Positions 9,953-18,040 of a stretch of 64,000 bases of DNA are shown here, piece after piece. Location: contig JAFDYJ010000053.1 of the NCBI GenBank assembly GCA_018267515.1, positions 1-64,000 of the forward strand. Direction: 5' to 3'. The translations under genes were made by a program, and so were the position numbers. Within the stretch, counting starts at the first letter, position 1, and every line of letters begins with the position of its first letter. Under the pieces are notes generated by a model. It was not told where the DNA came from and made no database searches. It saw only the letters and a list, made by a program, of their open reading frames with translations. The DNA is from Bacteroidota bacterium. Its GTDB lineage: Bacteria; Bacteroidota; Bacteroidia; Chitinophagales; Chitinophagaceae.

Positions 9953-10041
9953 TGGATTAAGTGCCACAATCCAGTTATGTGGCACTTGAATCCAGCGTTC
10001 TTTCAATGGATATAGATTTCCAGAATTTTCCCTCGAACGCT
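9953..10041. repeat. nested inverted repeats in the rsmH-ftsL gap
   Basis: The 153-nt gap between rsmH and the ftsL-like gene is largely palindromic. A 10-bp perfect stem (AAGTGCCACA at 9959-9968 with TGTGGCACTT at 9978-9987) is extended by TGGATT at 9953-9958 pairing with AATCCA at 9989-9994 across one bulged G. A second pair, AGCGTTC at 9994-10000 and GAACGCT at 10035-10041, follows. No T-run follows on the minus strand, so it does not look like an intrinsic terminator. It could be a structured operon RNA or a small REP-like element. Confidence 0.7.
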
Positions 10042-10076
10042 ATCTATCAATAAGAACTTTTCAAATTTTTTAATCT

Positions 10077-10982
10077 TTATATTTTTTCTGCAATTCTGAG
10101 CTTAGCACTCCTTGCTCTTGAATTTGACCGAACTTCTTCCTCCGATGCTGTAATAGGTTTTTTAGTTATACGCTTCAACTTATTTACCCGTTCAACATTA
10201 ATAAATGGATTCTGCTCCGCAACATCAAAACTTTCATGCCGGAAAAAATTTTTCACCAACCTGTCTTCGAGAGAATGAAATGTGATCACAACGATCCTGC
10301 CTCCAGGCTTTAAAACATCCGCTACCTGGAGCAGCATTTCTTTCAAAGCACCCAGTTCATCATTCACTTCAATCCGCAACGCCTGGAATACCTGGGCAAA
10401 GTATCGTTCAGGATTTCCTTTTACTACAGAACGGAGTGCATTTTGAAATTCGTCAGTGGTCTTTAACGGTCTCGATTGGCGGGTACTGACAATCGTTTTG
10501 GCCAGTGTTTTTGCATTGGTTACTTCCCCATACTGTTCAAATAGCTTGTGCAGCTTTGGTTCAGTATAAGTGTTGACAACTTCTAATGCTGTTAGTTTCT
10601 GATGCTGATCCATCCGCATATCCATCTCCGCATTAAAGCGGGTGGAAAAACCTCTTTTGCCTTCATTCAACTGATGACTGCTAACGCCAAGGTCCGCAAG
10701 GATCCCATCAACTGCTGCCACCTGGTGAAGCCTTAGAAAACGTTGCAGGTGACGAAAATTCTGAGGGATGAAAATGATTCTTGAATCTGCCGGAAGGTTT
10801 TTTTGAGCATCTTGATCCTGGTCGAATGCGACTAATCTTCCCCTGTTCCCAATACGCTCCAGGATTGCTTTTGAATGTCCTCCACCTCCGAATGTACAGT
10901 CCACATATATTCCACCGGGTTTCACTTTCAAACCATCCACTGTTTCTTTCAAAAGAACCGGTGTATGATAGGGCTGTACCAA
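10077..10982 (-). CDS. rsmH: 16S rRNA m4C1402 methyltransferase RsmH (MraW)
   Basis: RsmH methylates N4 of C1402 in 16S rRNA using SAM. The 301-residue length is usual. The start MVQPYHTPVLLKE matches the conserved N-terminal HxPVLL block. The SAM loop is FGGGGHS at about 31-37, and ADLGVSSHQL and the late ITFHSLEDR motif are present. The ATG lies 24 nt after the mraZ stop, as in nearly all dcw operons. Confidence 0.97.
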   Translation of the reverse strand: MVQPYHTPVLLKETVDGLKVKPGGIYVDCTFGGGGHSKAILERIGNRGRLVAFDQDQDAQKNLPADSRIIFIPQNFRHLQRFLRLHQVAAVDGILADLGVSSHQLNEGKRGFSTRFNAEMDMRMDQHQKLTALEVVNTYTEPKLHKLFEQYGEVTNAKTLAKTIVSTRQSRPLKTTDEFQNALRSVVKGNPERYFAQVFQALRIEVNDELGALKEMLLQVADVLKPGGRIVVITFHSLEDRLVKNFFRHESFDVAEQNPFINVERVNKLKRITKKPITASEEEVRSNSRARSAKLRIAEKI

Positions 10983-11006
10983 TGATAAAGAATTAGGATT
11001 AAAAAA

Positions 11007-11462
11007 TCATTCCTTGTCTTTTGTCATGACATCTTTTGCCAGATCACTAAAGGTCTCTGCAGAAAATGAGTCAAAGAGCTGCTTATACTTATTACTATCC
11101 CAGATTTCAATTTTATTAACCGCTGCCACTAACACTATGTCTTTTTTCAATTCAGCATACTCCTTCAGATTAGGCGGCACCAGTAAACGACCTGCGGTGT
11201 CGGGCTCAACCTGTGTAGCTCCGTTCAGATAATACCGGAGAAACTGCCTGACCTTTGGATCAAAGTCGTTTAGCTTAGTGATCTTTTCGAAGAGCGGCTC
11301 CCAATTTTTCATCGGGTAAAGACTTAAACACTTTTCAAATCCACGGTTAATAACAAAATGAGTGGCATCAACTTCCGGCAACTGCTTTTTAAAACCCACC
11401 GGAAGAAGAAACCGCCCCTTGGCGTCTAATGTTGCCTCGTATTCGCCTAGAAAACCTGTCAT
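11007..11462 (-). CDS. mraZ: transcriptional regulator MraZ
   Basis: MraZ is a DNA-binding protein of the double AbrB/SpoVT fold that autoregulates the dcw operon in other bacteria. The 151-residue protein starts with FLGEYEATLDAKGRFLLPV and has the second half-repeat TQVEPDTAGRLLVPP at about 83-97; both repeats carry the DxxGR(F/L) motif. It is the first gene of the operon. The 510-nt region upstream contains a candidate minus-strand promoter and several TGTGG-type repeats, some of which could be MraZ or DnaA sites. Confidence 0.96.
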   Translation of the reverse strand: MTGFLGEYEATLDAKGRFLLPVGFKKQLPEVDATHFVINRGFEKCLSLYPMKNWEPLFEKITKLNDFDPKVRQFLRYYLNGATQVEPDTAGRLLVPPNLKEYAELKKDIVLVAAVNKIEIWDSNKYKQLFDSFSAETFSDLAKDVMTKDKE

Positions 11463-11498
11463 TATCAGTGAATTGAATCAAATTTTATTAAATTGCCA

Positions 11499-11531
11499 CA
11501 AAATAACACATTTTCCCACTTCACCAACAAA
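11499..11531 (-). promoter_or_regulatory. candidate promoter of the dcw operon
   Basis: Reading the minus strand, TTATTTTG (complement of 11499-11506) differs by one base from the Bacteroidota -7 consensus TAnnTTTG. A TTG lies 18 nt upstream (complement of 11525-11527) and a TTTG 21 nt upstream (complement of 11528-11531). The mraZ ATG is about 37 nt downstream. This is a consensus match only. Confidence 0.45.
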
Positions 11532-11935
11532 TTTTTTGATTTTTATTTTTTCCACACCATATTTTCTCCTGAAACTCAATGCTGTAAAGAGTTTTATAAA
11601 ATACAAGAATATTTGGCCTGAAAATCCAGTGAATTAGATGTGAATTGCTGTGGGAAAATTGTGGATAACCTAATAACTTACCCTATTGCGCTTATGAAAA
11701 ATGAAATTCTCAACGAACGATTTTCAAATTCATTTTCAAAAATCAGGTACTGCATATAAGTAAGAGAATAAAAAAAATCAATGCTGTTTAACATCCAAAA
11801 CCTGCAGATTGAATTACAAAATCTTCTCCGATTGTTATAAGCAGGAATTAATCAGAATGAAAATTTTCCGCTGAATCTTCTGTCATTTGCAGGTAAGTAA
11901 GTATCACGTATATAAACAGGAGTTCAAAACGATAG

Positions 11936-11943
11936 TATCTTTG
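11936..11943 (+). promoter_or_regulatory. -7 element TATCTTTG upstream of queA
   Basis: An exact match to the Bacteroidota -7 consensus TAnnTTTG, 30 nt upstream of the queA ATG at 11974. No clear TTTG is visible at the expected -33 distance. The box lies inside any longer frame starting at TTG 11887, so it supports the ATG at 11974. Confidence 0.5.
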
Positions 11944-11973
11944 TTTTCAACTACGGCAGTTAGCCGTACAGAT

Positions 11974-13191
11974 ATGAATCCGAAGAATCTATTTATCAAA
12001 GACTATACTTACCAACTTCCATCTGAACGAATTGCAAAATACCCATTGCCGGAAAGAGATTCATCAAAATTGCTGATTTACCGGCATCAGAAAATCAAGG
12101 AAGATATTTACCGGAATCTTGCCGATTACATCCCGGAGAATTCATTACTGATTTTCAATAATACAAAAGTAATTGAGGCCCGTATTCTGTTTCAAAAGCC
12201 TACCGGAGGTGAAATTGAAATCTTTTGCCTGGCACCGGATGATAGTTATGAAGATATTGCTACGGCTTTATCACAACATGAAAAAGTTTTATGGAAATGT
12301 TTGATCGGAGGTGCATCAAAATGGAAACCGGGGCAACTATTACACAAACAAAATAGTTCGGCTACTTTAACTGCAAAATTTGTCTCCAAACAATCTGAAT
12401 ATTTTGTAGTTGAACTTTCATGGTCACCCTCTTATTTAAGCTTTTCAGAAGTATTACTTTTGATCGGCGCTATTCCTTTGCCACCCTATATCAAGAGAAA
12501 GTCAGAGCCATCTGACGCAGAACGCTATCAAACTATATATGCGCAAACGGAGGGATCCGTGGCTGCCCCTACGGCAGGACTGCATTTTACATCTCATCTA
12601 TTTGACCAACTCAAAAGAAAAAACATTTTAACTGATTTTGTAACGCTGCATGTCGGCGCAGGAACATTCAAGCCGGTAAAGACTGATACAATCGGTGAAC
12701 ATGAAATGCATGCCGAATTTATAGATGTATCTTTACAGAGTATTGAAAAAATCCAAAATGCAATTACTGATTCAATCATAACAGTAGGCACCACTTCACT
12801 CAGAACCGTTGAAAGCCTGTATGCACTAGGATTGAAAATAAAATCAGATCCAACCATCACTCCTGACAATCTGAATCTAACTCAATGGGAAGTATATCAA
12901 ACACCGGAACCTGACGTATCTGCAGAAGAATCGTTGAAATCATTGACATACTGGATGAAATTGCATTCTCTCAATAAGCTCGTTGCCAACACGCAGCTGA
13001 TTATAGCACCGGGTTACCGGATGAAAATTGCTGACGCACTTATCACAAACTTCCATCAGCCGCAATCCACTCTTTTATTATTGGTGGCTGCTATGGCAGG
13101 CGATAACTGGAAAAACGTTTACAATTATGCGATGGAAAATAATTTCCGGTTCTTAAGTTACGGGGATGGATGTCTTTTGTGGAACGATTAA
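11974..13191 (+). CDS. queA: S-adenosylmethionine:tRNA ribosyltransferase-isomerase QueA
   Basis: QueA transfers the ribosyl part of SAM to preQ1 in tRNA to form epoxyqueuosine. From ATG 11974 the protein has 405 residues and begins with the typical YTYQLPSERIAKYPLPERDSSKLL-like block. Other QueA hallmarks are LLIFNNTKVIEARI, PPYIKR, YQTIYA, and GSVAAPTAGLHFT, followed by the LHVGAGTFKPV block. The frame extends upstream to TTG 11887, but those residues show no conservation and cover the promoter. It converges on the histidine kinase gene with only 3 nt between the stops. Confidence 0.95.
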   Translation: MNPKNLFIKDYTYQLPSERIAKYPLPERDSSKLLIYRHQKIKEDIYRNLADYIPENSLLIFNNTKVIEARILFQKPTGGEIEIFCLAPDDSYEDIATALSQHEKVLWKCLIGGASKWKPGQLLHKQNSSATLTAKFVSKQSEYFVVELSWSPSYLSFSEVLLLIGAIPLPPYIKRKSEPSDAERYQTIYAQTEGSVAAPTAGLHFTSHLFDQLKRKNILTDFVTLHVGAGTFKPVKTDTIGEHEMHAEFIDVSLQSIEKIQNAITDSIITVGTTSLRTVESLYALGLKIKSDPTITPDNLNLTQWEVYQTPEPDVSAEESLKSLTYWMKLHSLNKLVANTQLIIAPGYRMKIADALITNFHQPQSTLLLLVAAMAGDNWKNVYNYAMENNFRFLSYGDGCLLWND

Positions 13192-13194
13192 TTT

Positions 13195-14556
13195 TCAGGT
13201 TGAAACATGTATTTTCTTAAGCGGAATTTCAATAACAAAAGTGCTTCCTTTTCCGGGCATACTGTCTGCTTTGATTTTGCCGCCAATAGCTTCTACGATG
13301 GTTTTTACATAACTTAACCCAAGCCCGAATCCTTTAACATTATGCAGATTTCCGGTGTGGGCTCTGTAAAATCGCTCAAAAATTTTCTTAACCGTTTCTT
13401 TATTCATCCCTATACCATTATCCTCAATTGTAATCACCAGGTCTTTTGCATCAGATTGTGTTGTAATGATCAACCGGGGGGGGACATTCTCTTTTGAATA
13501 CTTAATCGCATTATCAATAAGATTGTTCAGTAAATTAGAAAAATGTATGTCATCTGCTTCAATCAGATCATTGTGGGCATTCAATAATAATTCAGCCTTG
13601 CCGGCTTTTTCTTCCAATTGCAATGTAAAGTTATCGGCAACATCTTTAATTACAGAATGAGCATGAACCGGTTTCAGTATTAATTCCACTTCCTGTTTTT
13701 CCAACTGTGATGCTTTTAAAATCGTTTCCACCTGGCGGTTCATTCGCTGGTTCTCTTCTTTAATAATAGAATTAAAATAACCTATTTTCTCCCGGTCCTG
13801 CAATACTTTTTCATTACGCATGGCATCAACTGCCAGTGAAATGGTAGCAATAGGTGTTTTGAACTCATGCGTCATATTATTAATAAAATCATTCTTGATA
13901 TCCCCAAGTTTTTTCTGCCGCAACATGGTGCGAACAGTAAGATAAAACGCAGCAATAATGATGATGCTGAATAAAGCAGCCATAATAATATTCCAGCGTA
14001 ATGATTGCAGCACTATGCTTTTTACCCCGGGAATAACAACAATCAGAATTTCATCAGGAGAAAGATTCTCTCCGGGTGTACCGGTCAGTGCTAATATCGG
14101 AGCTATATAAGAATAGTTATGAACTGTATCTGCAAAATAGGCATCAAACTTATCCGATCTCTTTTCAAAATAATCAATTCCACCCCTGTAATTCAAGGTG
14201 GAAAGCCCGAATTCAAAATTTACACCCTGCAGATTCTTTATATTAAAAGCTCTGCGGATTTTATCACTGATTTCAGCAACGGTAAACCGCTGCCCGATGG
14301 TAGGAGATTTAAATATATCGAAAGCAAAAGGATCCAATTGAAGATTCAGCCGGCTCTTTATACCCGTACCGGAAGAATAATTTCCTTTGCGCAATGCCAG
14401 GTCTTCAACAACCATTTTTGTCGCTTCTTCTACATTATGTTTCACTTGTTCCTGCCGGAGTAACACCATATTTCTTAACCAGGACATCTGAATTAAGATA
14501 ATTCCCACCAGTGAGAGACTGATTAGAATTGTGATTATTGTAAACGTTTTTTTCAC
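13195..14556 (-). CDS. membrane sensor histidine kinase (orphan)
   Basis: A 453-residue transmembrane histidine kinase. Membrane segments at about 8-25 and 187-207 flank an extracytoplasmic sensor region of about 160 residues. The dimerisation H-box NNMTHEFKTP contains His230. The ATPase domain has the N-box around NLLNNLIDNA (341-350), the G1 box DNGIGM (379-384) and the G2 box GFGLGLS (409-415). No response regulator gene is adjacent: queA converges downstream and the yqgE-like gene diverges upstream, so its partner must be elsewhere. A TATTTTTG box (complement of 14610-14617) about 53 nt upstream could be its promoter. The signal is unknown. Confidence 0.93.
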   Translation of the reverse strand: MKKTFTIITILISLSLVGIILIQMSWLRNMVLLRQEQVKHNVEEATKMVVEDLALRKGNYSSGTGIKSRLNLQLDPFAFDIFKSPTIGQRFTVAEISDKIRRAFNIKNLQGVNFEFGLSTLNYRGGIDYFEKRSDKFDAYFADTVHNYSYIAPILALTGTPGENLSPDEILIVVIPGVKSIVLQSLRWNIIMAALFSIIIIAAFYLTVRTMLRQKKLGDIKNDFINNMTHEFKTPIATISLAVDAMRNEKVLQDREKIGYFNSIIKEENQRMNRQVETILKASQLEKQEVELILKPVHAHSVIKDVADNFTLQLEEKAGKAELLLNAHNDLIEADDIHFSNLLNNLIDNAIKYSKENVPPRLIITTQSDAKDLVITIEDNGIGMNKETVKKIFERFYRAHTGNLHNVKGFGLGLSYVKTIVEAIGGKIKADSMPGKGSTFVIEIPLKKIHVST

Positions 14557-14782
14557 TGATGATCAGAGTTACAGCGTAAGATAACCGTTTTTGCGAAAAG
14601 GCATACCTGCAAAAATAATACGTGTCTTGTTCCAAAGGAATACAGAAAGAACAAGCTCAGCTTTTTTAACTTGATTTTAAAAAACGGGCAATTTATATCC
14701 TTCTAAAAGTAAATTTTATTCCGGAAACAGATAAAAATTAAAATCTTGTTTTTAAAGACAAGTTTTCATGCTATATTGAATT

Positions 14783-15334
14783 ATGATTGACCTCGCACCC
14801 GGAATATTACTGATTGCAGATCCCTTTTTAAAAGATCCGAACTTTTTGCGAACTGTTGTTTTCATGTGTGAGCACCAGGAAGAAGGCAGTTTTGGTTTTG
14901 TTCTCAATCGTAAATATGAAAACACATTAGATGAGTTGATCCCAGAGTTGGAAGGACATCAATTACCGGTGTATTATGGAGGCCCGGTCCAAATGGATAC
15001 AATTCATTTTTTACATCAATACCCTACCGAAATTCCGGGGGGCGTTGAAGTGATAAAAGGAGTATTCTGGGGTGGCGATTTTCCAACTATTATAGAACTG
15101 ATTAAAACTGAACAGTTGGATTTTAAAAAAATCAGGTTCTATATCGGGTATTCCGGCTGGAGTGACGGACAATTGCAAAATGAAATGAATGAAAAGACCT
15201 GGCTTACTGCACAAGCAACAAAGAAACTGATTTTTCACCCTAACCATACACAGATCTGGAAAGATTCACTACGTCAATTGGGAGGGGATTACGAGATCAT
15301 GATCAATTTTCCCATTGACCCACAATTGAATTAA
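14783..15334 (+). CDS. YqgE/AlgH family protein
   Basis: A 183-residue cytoplasmic protein of the UPF0301/YqgE/AlgH family. It begins with the conserved PGILLIADPFLKDPNFLRTVVFMCEH block (residues about 6-30), continues with GSFGFVLNRK, the YYGGPVQ segment, and YIGYSGWSDGQLQNEM near the C-terminus. AlgH influences alginate and virulence regulation in Pseudomonas, but its biochemical role is unsettled, so no function is assigned. It is transcribed divergently from the histidine kinase with a 226-nt AT-rich gap. I see no obvious terminator after it. Confidence 0.93.
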   Translation: MIDLAPGILLIADPFLKDPNFLRTVVFMCEHQEEGSFGFVLNRKYENTLDELIPELEGHQLPVYYGGPVQMDTIHFLHQYPTEIPGGVEVIKGVFWGGDFPTIIELIKTEQLDFKKIRFYIGYSGWSDGQLQNEMNEKTWLTAQATKKLIFHPNHTQIWKDSLRQLGGDYEIMINFPIDPQLN

Positions 15335-15445
15335 CGCATTTTTTACGTCCATATACCTATTACATTTATCTATTCAAACTAAAAATGTAAGTGTTATTCT
15401 TTGTTCATTAGAATTATTGAACAGCCCGGCAGGTTTTGCCCTTAG

Positions 15446-16798
15446 TTAATTTGAAAAAAGTTGCGATAAACCATATACTCCAACGCAAAAAATTGATAGG
15501 ATGCTAATTATAAACGCTGTATTATAAAAAATTCCTGAAGGCATAAACGCAGCTCTTCTACTTCGAAATTGTATAGCAGCATAAACTATCACAAATAGCA
15601 TTATTGAACCCACTATACCACCGAAGACAATCATGATAACCGGCAACTTGATGAAAAGATACATCAACGCCCAAATCAAAGGAATAATCCAGGCAAACCA
15701 ACCAACTACTTTTTTACGCTTCTTCAAATCAAAAAAATTGATCCATCCCAATTGCCCGAAAATATCTGGAAATATCCGGGTCCATGCCCCCAAAGATGCA
15801 AATACACTTGAGAATAACACAAAGAATGCACCAACAAGGTAAATGATTTTTGCGCCTGGTCCCAGGGATTGAGTATAGATAAGCGCCAAAGTCTCAATTA
15901 CTCCATTCCCCTCAGGAATAACGGATCTTCCATGAAGCACGGCGGCCCCCAATAAATAGAAAGCTGCTGTGACCACTGTGTAAATGATCATGGCAACAAT
16001 GGCATCCAGGTACATTACATTGATCCAGCCCCGGGCCCGTTTCTTCCATTCTTTAGTATCATTTTTTGGACCAGTGTATGCAGCATATCCTTTTTCAATA
16101 CACCAGTAATTATAAGCCACAACTTCATCAGCGCCTACACCTGTAATACCAAAGGCACCAAAAGCAACTGCAACGATAGCCGGGGGCATTTTGAATTGCA
16201 AACCGCCCCAAACATCAGCCACTGAAAAACTGAAACTGGTAAATTGTAGCATAAACATAGCGGTAAGGGTAGTAATGGTAAAAGCAGCAATCGTCAGCAG
16301 CGATACTTTTTCTATCATTTTATAATATCCCTTAAATATCATTGCTGAAGTACCAAGAGCTATAATGAATATCCATATATAGATTGGAATGGCTGGGAAA
16401 AGCATGTACAAAACAATAGCCGAACCACCCAGTATGCCGCCGATCTGAATAATTTTTAAGGACAACAAAATAAATACTGTCCAGACAAGCCAATTGCCTT
16501 TTCCAGTCCGGGTTTCGGACAATTCTTTGAACGACCGCATAGCTGTTTGTCCTGTTAAAATGGCTCTTTTCCCAAATTCCAACTGCACTGCCACCTTCAT
16601 CAGGCAACTTATAATGATAATCCAAAATGCAATGAAACCGGCTTTTGCACCTAAAATTGTAGTAGCAATTAATTCACCTGAACCTACAATAGAAGCCGAA
16701 AGGATAAATCCAGGCCCGAGAAACTTTAATCTCCCCAATAAAGAAGATGGAGGTTCTTTGACTTTGTTTTCAGTAATTACATACGTGTCTGTAACCAT
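15446..16798 (-). CDS. Nramp-family transporter lacking the canonical metal motifs
   Basis: A 450-residue, roughly 11-TM transporter of the Nramp superfamily. The first helix reads GPGFILSASIVGSGELIATT. The DPGN metal-binding motif expected there is replaced by a VGSGE-type sequence around residues 38-42. The helix-6 region reads GAFGITGVGADEVVAYNYW with no MPH motif. Both canonical metal-ligand sites are therefore absent, and the usual label of divalent metal transporter is doubtful for this subgroup. The frame is uninterrupted. It stands alone, divergent from the DUF4197 gene. Substrate unknown. Confidence 0.85.
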   Translation of the reverse strand: MVTDTYVITENKVKEPPSSLLGRLKFLGPGFILSASIVGSGELIATTILGAKAGFIAFWIIIISCLMKVAVQLEFGKRAILTGQTAMRSFKELSETRTGKGNWLVWTVFILLSLKIIQIGGILGGSAIVLYMLFPAIPIYIWIFIIALGTSAMIFKGYYKMIEKVSLLTIAAFTITTLTAMFMLQFTSFSFSVADVWGGLQFKMPPAIVAVAFGAFGITGVGADEVVAYNYWCIEKGYAAYTGPKNDTKEWKKRARGWINVMYLDAIVAMIIYTVVTAAFYLLGAAVLHGRSVIPEGNGVIETLALIYTQSLGPGAKIIYLVGAFFVLFSSVFASLGAWTRIFPDIFGQLGWINFFDLKKRKKVVGWFAWIIPLIWALMYLFIKLPVIMIVFGGIVGSIMLFVIVYAAIQFRSRRAAFMPSGIFYNTAFIISILSIFCVGVYGLSQLFSN

Positions 16799-16977
16799 AA
16801 GGGATGTAAGTTATCAATATTTTAAACACAACTTTTATTATACTGAGTTTCTTTATGACAAAGTAAATCCGTTTATTCCATCAAACCGTTTTCTTAAATA
16901 AAGTATCAGCTAACAACTAGGATCACTTGTCTCATTGAAGCGGAATTGAATTAAATTGCAACCTTAATTAAGTTTCT

Positions 16978-17709
16978 ATGAAACGATTTTTATTTACTTC
17001 AGCTTTGGGTCTAACGATAATTCTTTCCTCCTGTGAAACATTGAAAAAGGTAGCATCGCTGATTTCTCCATCAGAATTTGAAATGGTGACCGGGCTCAAA
17101 GATGCATTGACACAAGGTTTGTTTAAAAGCTTTAATGCTTTTGCAGACCCGAATGGAAATCCATTAGTTCGTTTTGTATTTCCCGGAGATGCTGCAAAGA
17201 TTGAAAAGACGCTGCGGGATCTTGGGTTGGATAAAATGATTGGCAATATAACTGCAAAATATACTCATGCCATGTCATCTGCTGTCAGTGCAGCTAAACC
17301 GATTTTTATAAATTCTGTCAAACAAATGAGTATTAAAGATGCTGCAAAAATTTTAATAACCGATAATACTCATGCTGCTACCGATTATTTCAAAACGAGT
17401 ATGAGTCCTGAATTGATGGTCGCTTTTCGTCCGATTGTTGACAGCACTGTTAAAACAGAAGGCGCTGCTACCGAATGGAATAACCTCGTAAATATTTATA
17501 ACAAAATTCCTTTCATCAGCAAACCGCTTGAAGGCAACCTGACCGATTTCATTTCTGCAAGAGTAATTGATGGAATGTTCCTGATGGTGGGTAATGAAGA
17601 AGAAAATATCAGGACTAAGTATGAGTTTCGCAAAACGGATATGATGAAAAAAGTATTTGGTTATGCAGAGGAAGAATTAAAAAGAAGAGCTTCTCAGCAA
17701 ACAAAATAA
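16978..17709 (+). CDS. DUF4197 family lipoprotein
   Basis: A 243-residue protein with a lipoprotein signal peptide: a hydrophobic stretch and a lipobox LSSC with Cys19. The mature part is helical and matches the DUF4197 pattern, with GLKDALTQG near the start, the MSIKDAAKILITDNTHAATDYF block in the middle, and an FISARVIDGMFLMVGNEEENIR-type end. It is probably tethered in the periplasm or at the outer membrane. The family has no known function. It is convergent with atpC. The 67-nt gap between them contains a weak GGAA/TTCC hairpin before a T-run on the minus strand, too weak to call. Confidence 0.9.
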   Translation: MKRFLFTSALGLTIILSSCETLKKVASLISPSEFEMVTGLKDALTQGLFKSFNAFADPNGNPLVRFVFPGDAAKIEKTLRDLGLDKMIGNITAKYTHAMSSAVSAAKPIFINSVKQMSIKDAAKILITDNTHAATDYFKTSMSPELMVAFRPIVDSTVKTEGAATEWNNLVNIYNKIPFISKPLEGNLTDFISARVIDGMFLMVGNEEENIRTKYEFRKTDMMKKVFGYAEEELKRRASQQTK

Positions 17710-17776
17710 AAAATCCCGGAATTGGAGAACCGTGAAAGGTGTTTTTAAAAAAAGGAATACTGATTTCCCGGTTTGG

Positions 17777-18034
17777 CTATTCTAAAGAGGTTGCGCCTTC
17801 TACCAGTACAGTAACTCTGTTATTCAATACTTCTACAAAGCCGCCACGGATCTCAAATTGGGCCACATCATTTTGTTTGTTTTTCAGAATCTTTAATTTT
17901 CCGGCTTTCAGGGCACTTACTAATGGAGCATGCTTTTCCAGCACTTCAAAACTGCCACTGATGCCCGGCATCTGTACGCCATACACTTCACCACTGTATA
18001 TTTTTTTTTCAGGAGTAAGTATTTCTAAGGTCAT
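17777..18034 (-). CDS. atpC: F1F0 ATP synthase epsilon subunit, short form
   Basis: An 85-residue protein that contains only the N-terminal beta-sandwich domain of the epsilon subunit, with MTLEILTPEKKIYSGEVYGVQMPGISGSFEVLEKHAPLVSALKAG as the conserved block. The inhibitory C-terminal helical hairpin found in E. coli (about 139 residues) is missing. Short epsilon subunits of this size are common in Bacteroidota and Chlorobi. It normally follows atpD directly; here the two are separated by about 440 nt holding an S23-type gene. Confidence 0.93.
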   Translation of the reverse strand: MTLEILTPEKKIYSGEVYGVQMPGISGSFEVLEKHAPLVSALKAGKLKILKNKQNDVAQFEIRGGFVEVLNNRVTVLVEGATSLE

Positions 18035-18040
18035 AGAAAC

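Larger units (their letters stand above)
11463..11973. other. 510-nt noncoding region between mraZ and queA
   Basis: An AT-rich divergent intergenic region. It holds a candidate dcw promoter at its left end, a TATCTTTG box for queA at its right end, and a cluster of TGTGG-containing 9-mers. One of these, TGTGGATAA at 11660-11668, is an exact DnaA-box sequence. Others (TGTGGGAAA around 11649-11657, and TGTGGCAAT and TGTGGAAAA on the minus strand) are partial matches. A TTG at 11887 would lengthen queA, but the promoter box argues against that start. Confidence 0.6.

Noticed and set aside
11887..11973. Upstream TTG-initiated extension of queA
   Set aside because: It covers a -7 promoter box, adds no conserved sequence, and the ATG at 11974 matches the family start.
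11463..11973. Chromosomal replication origin
   Set aside because: The DnaA-box cluster is suggestive only. Strand use to the right is mixed and no skew could be measured, so it is kept as a low-interest observation, not a feature.
14435..14635. 66-residue minus-strand frame overlapping the kinase start
   Set aside because: It overlaps the N-terminus of the kinase in another frame and has no signal of its own.
14745..14762. CTTGT/ACAAG hairpin before the YqgE gene
   Set aside because: Only five base pairs in AT-rich DNA, so too weak to support.
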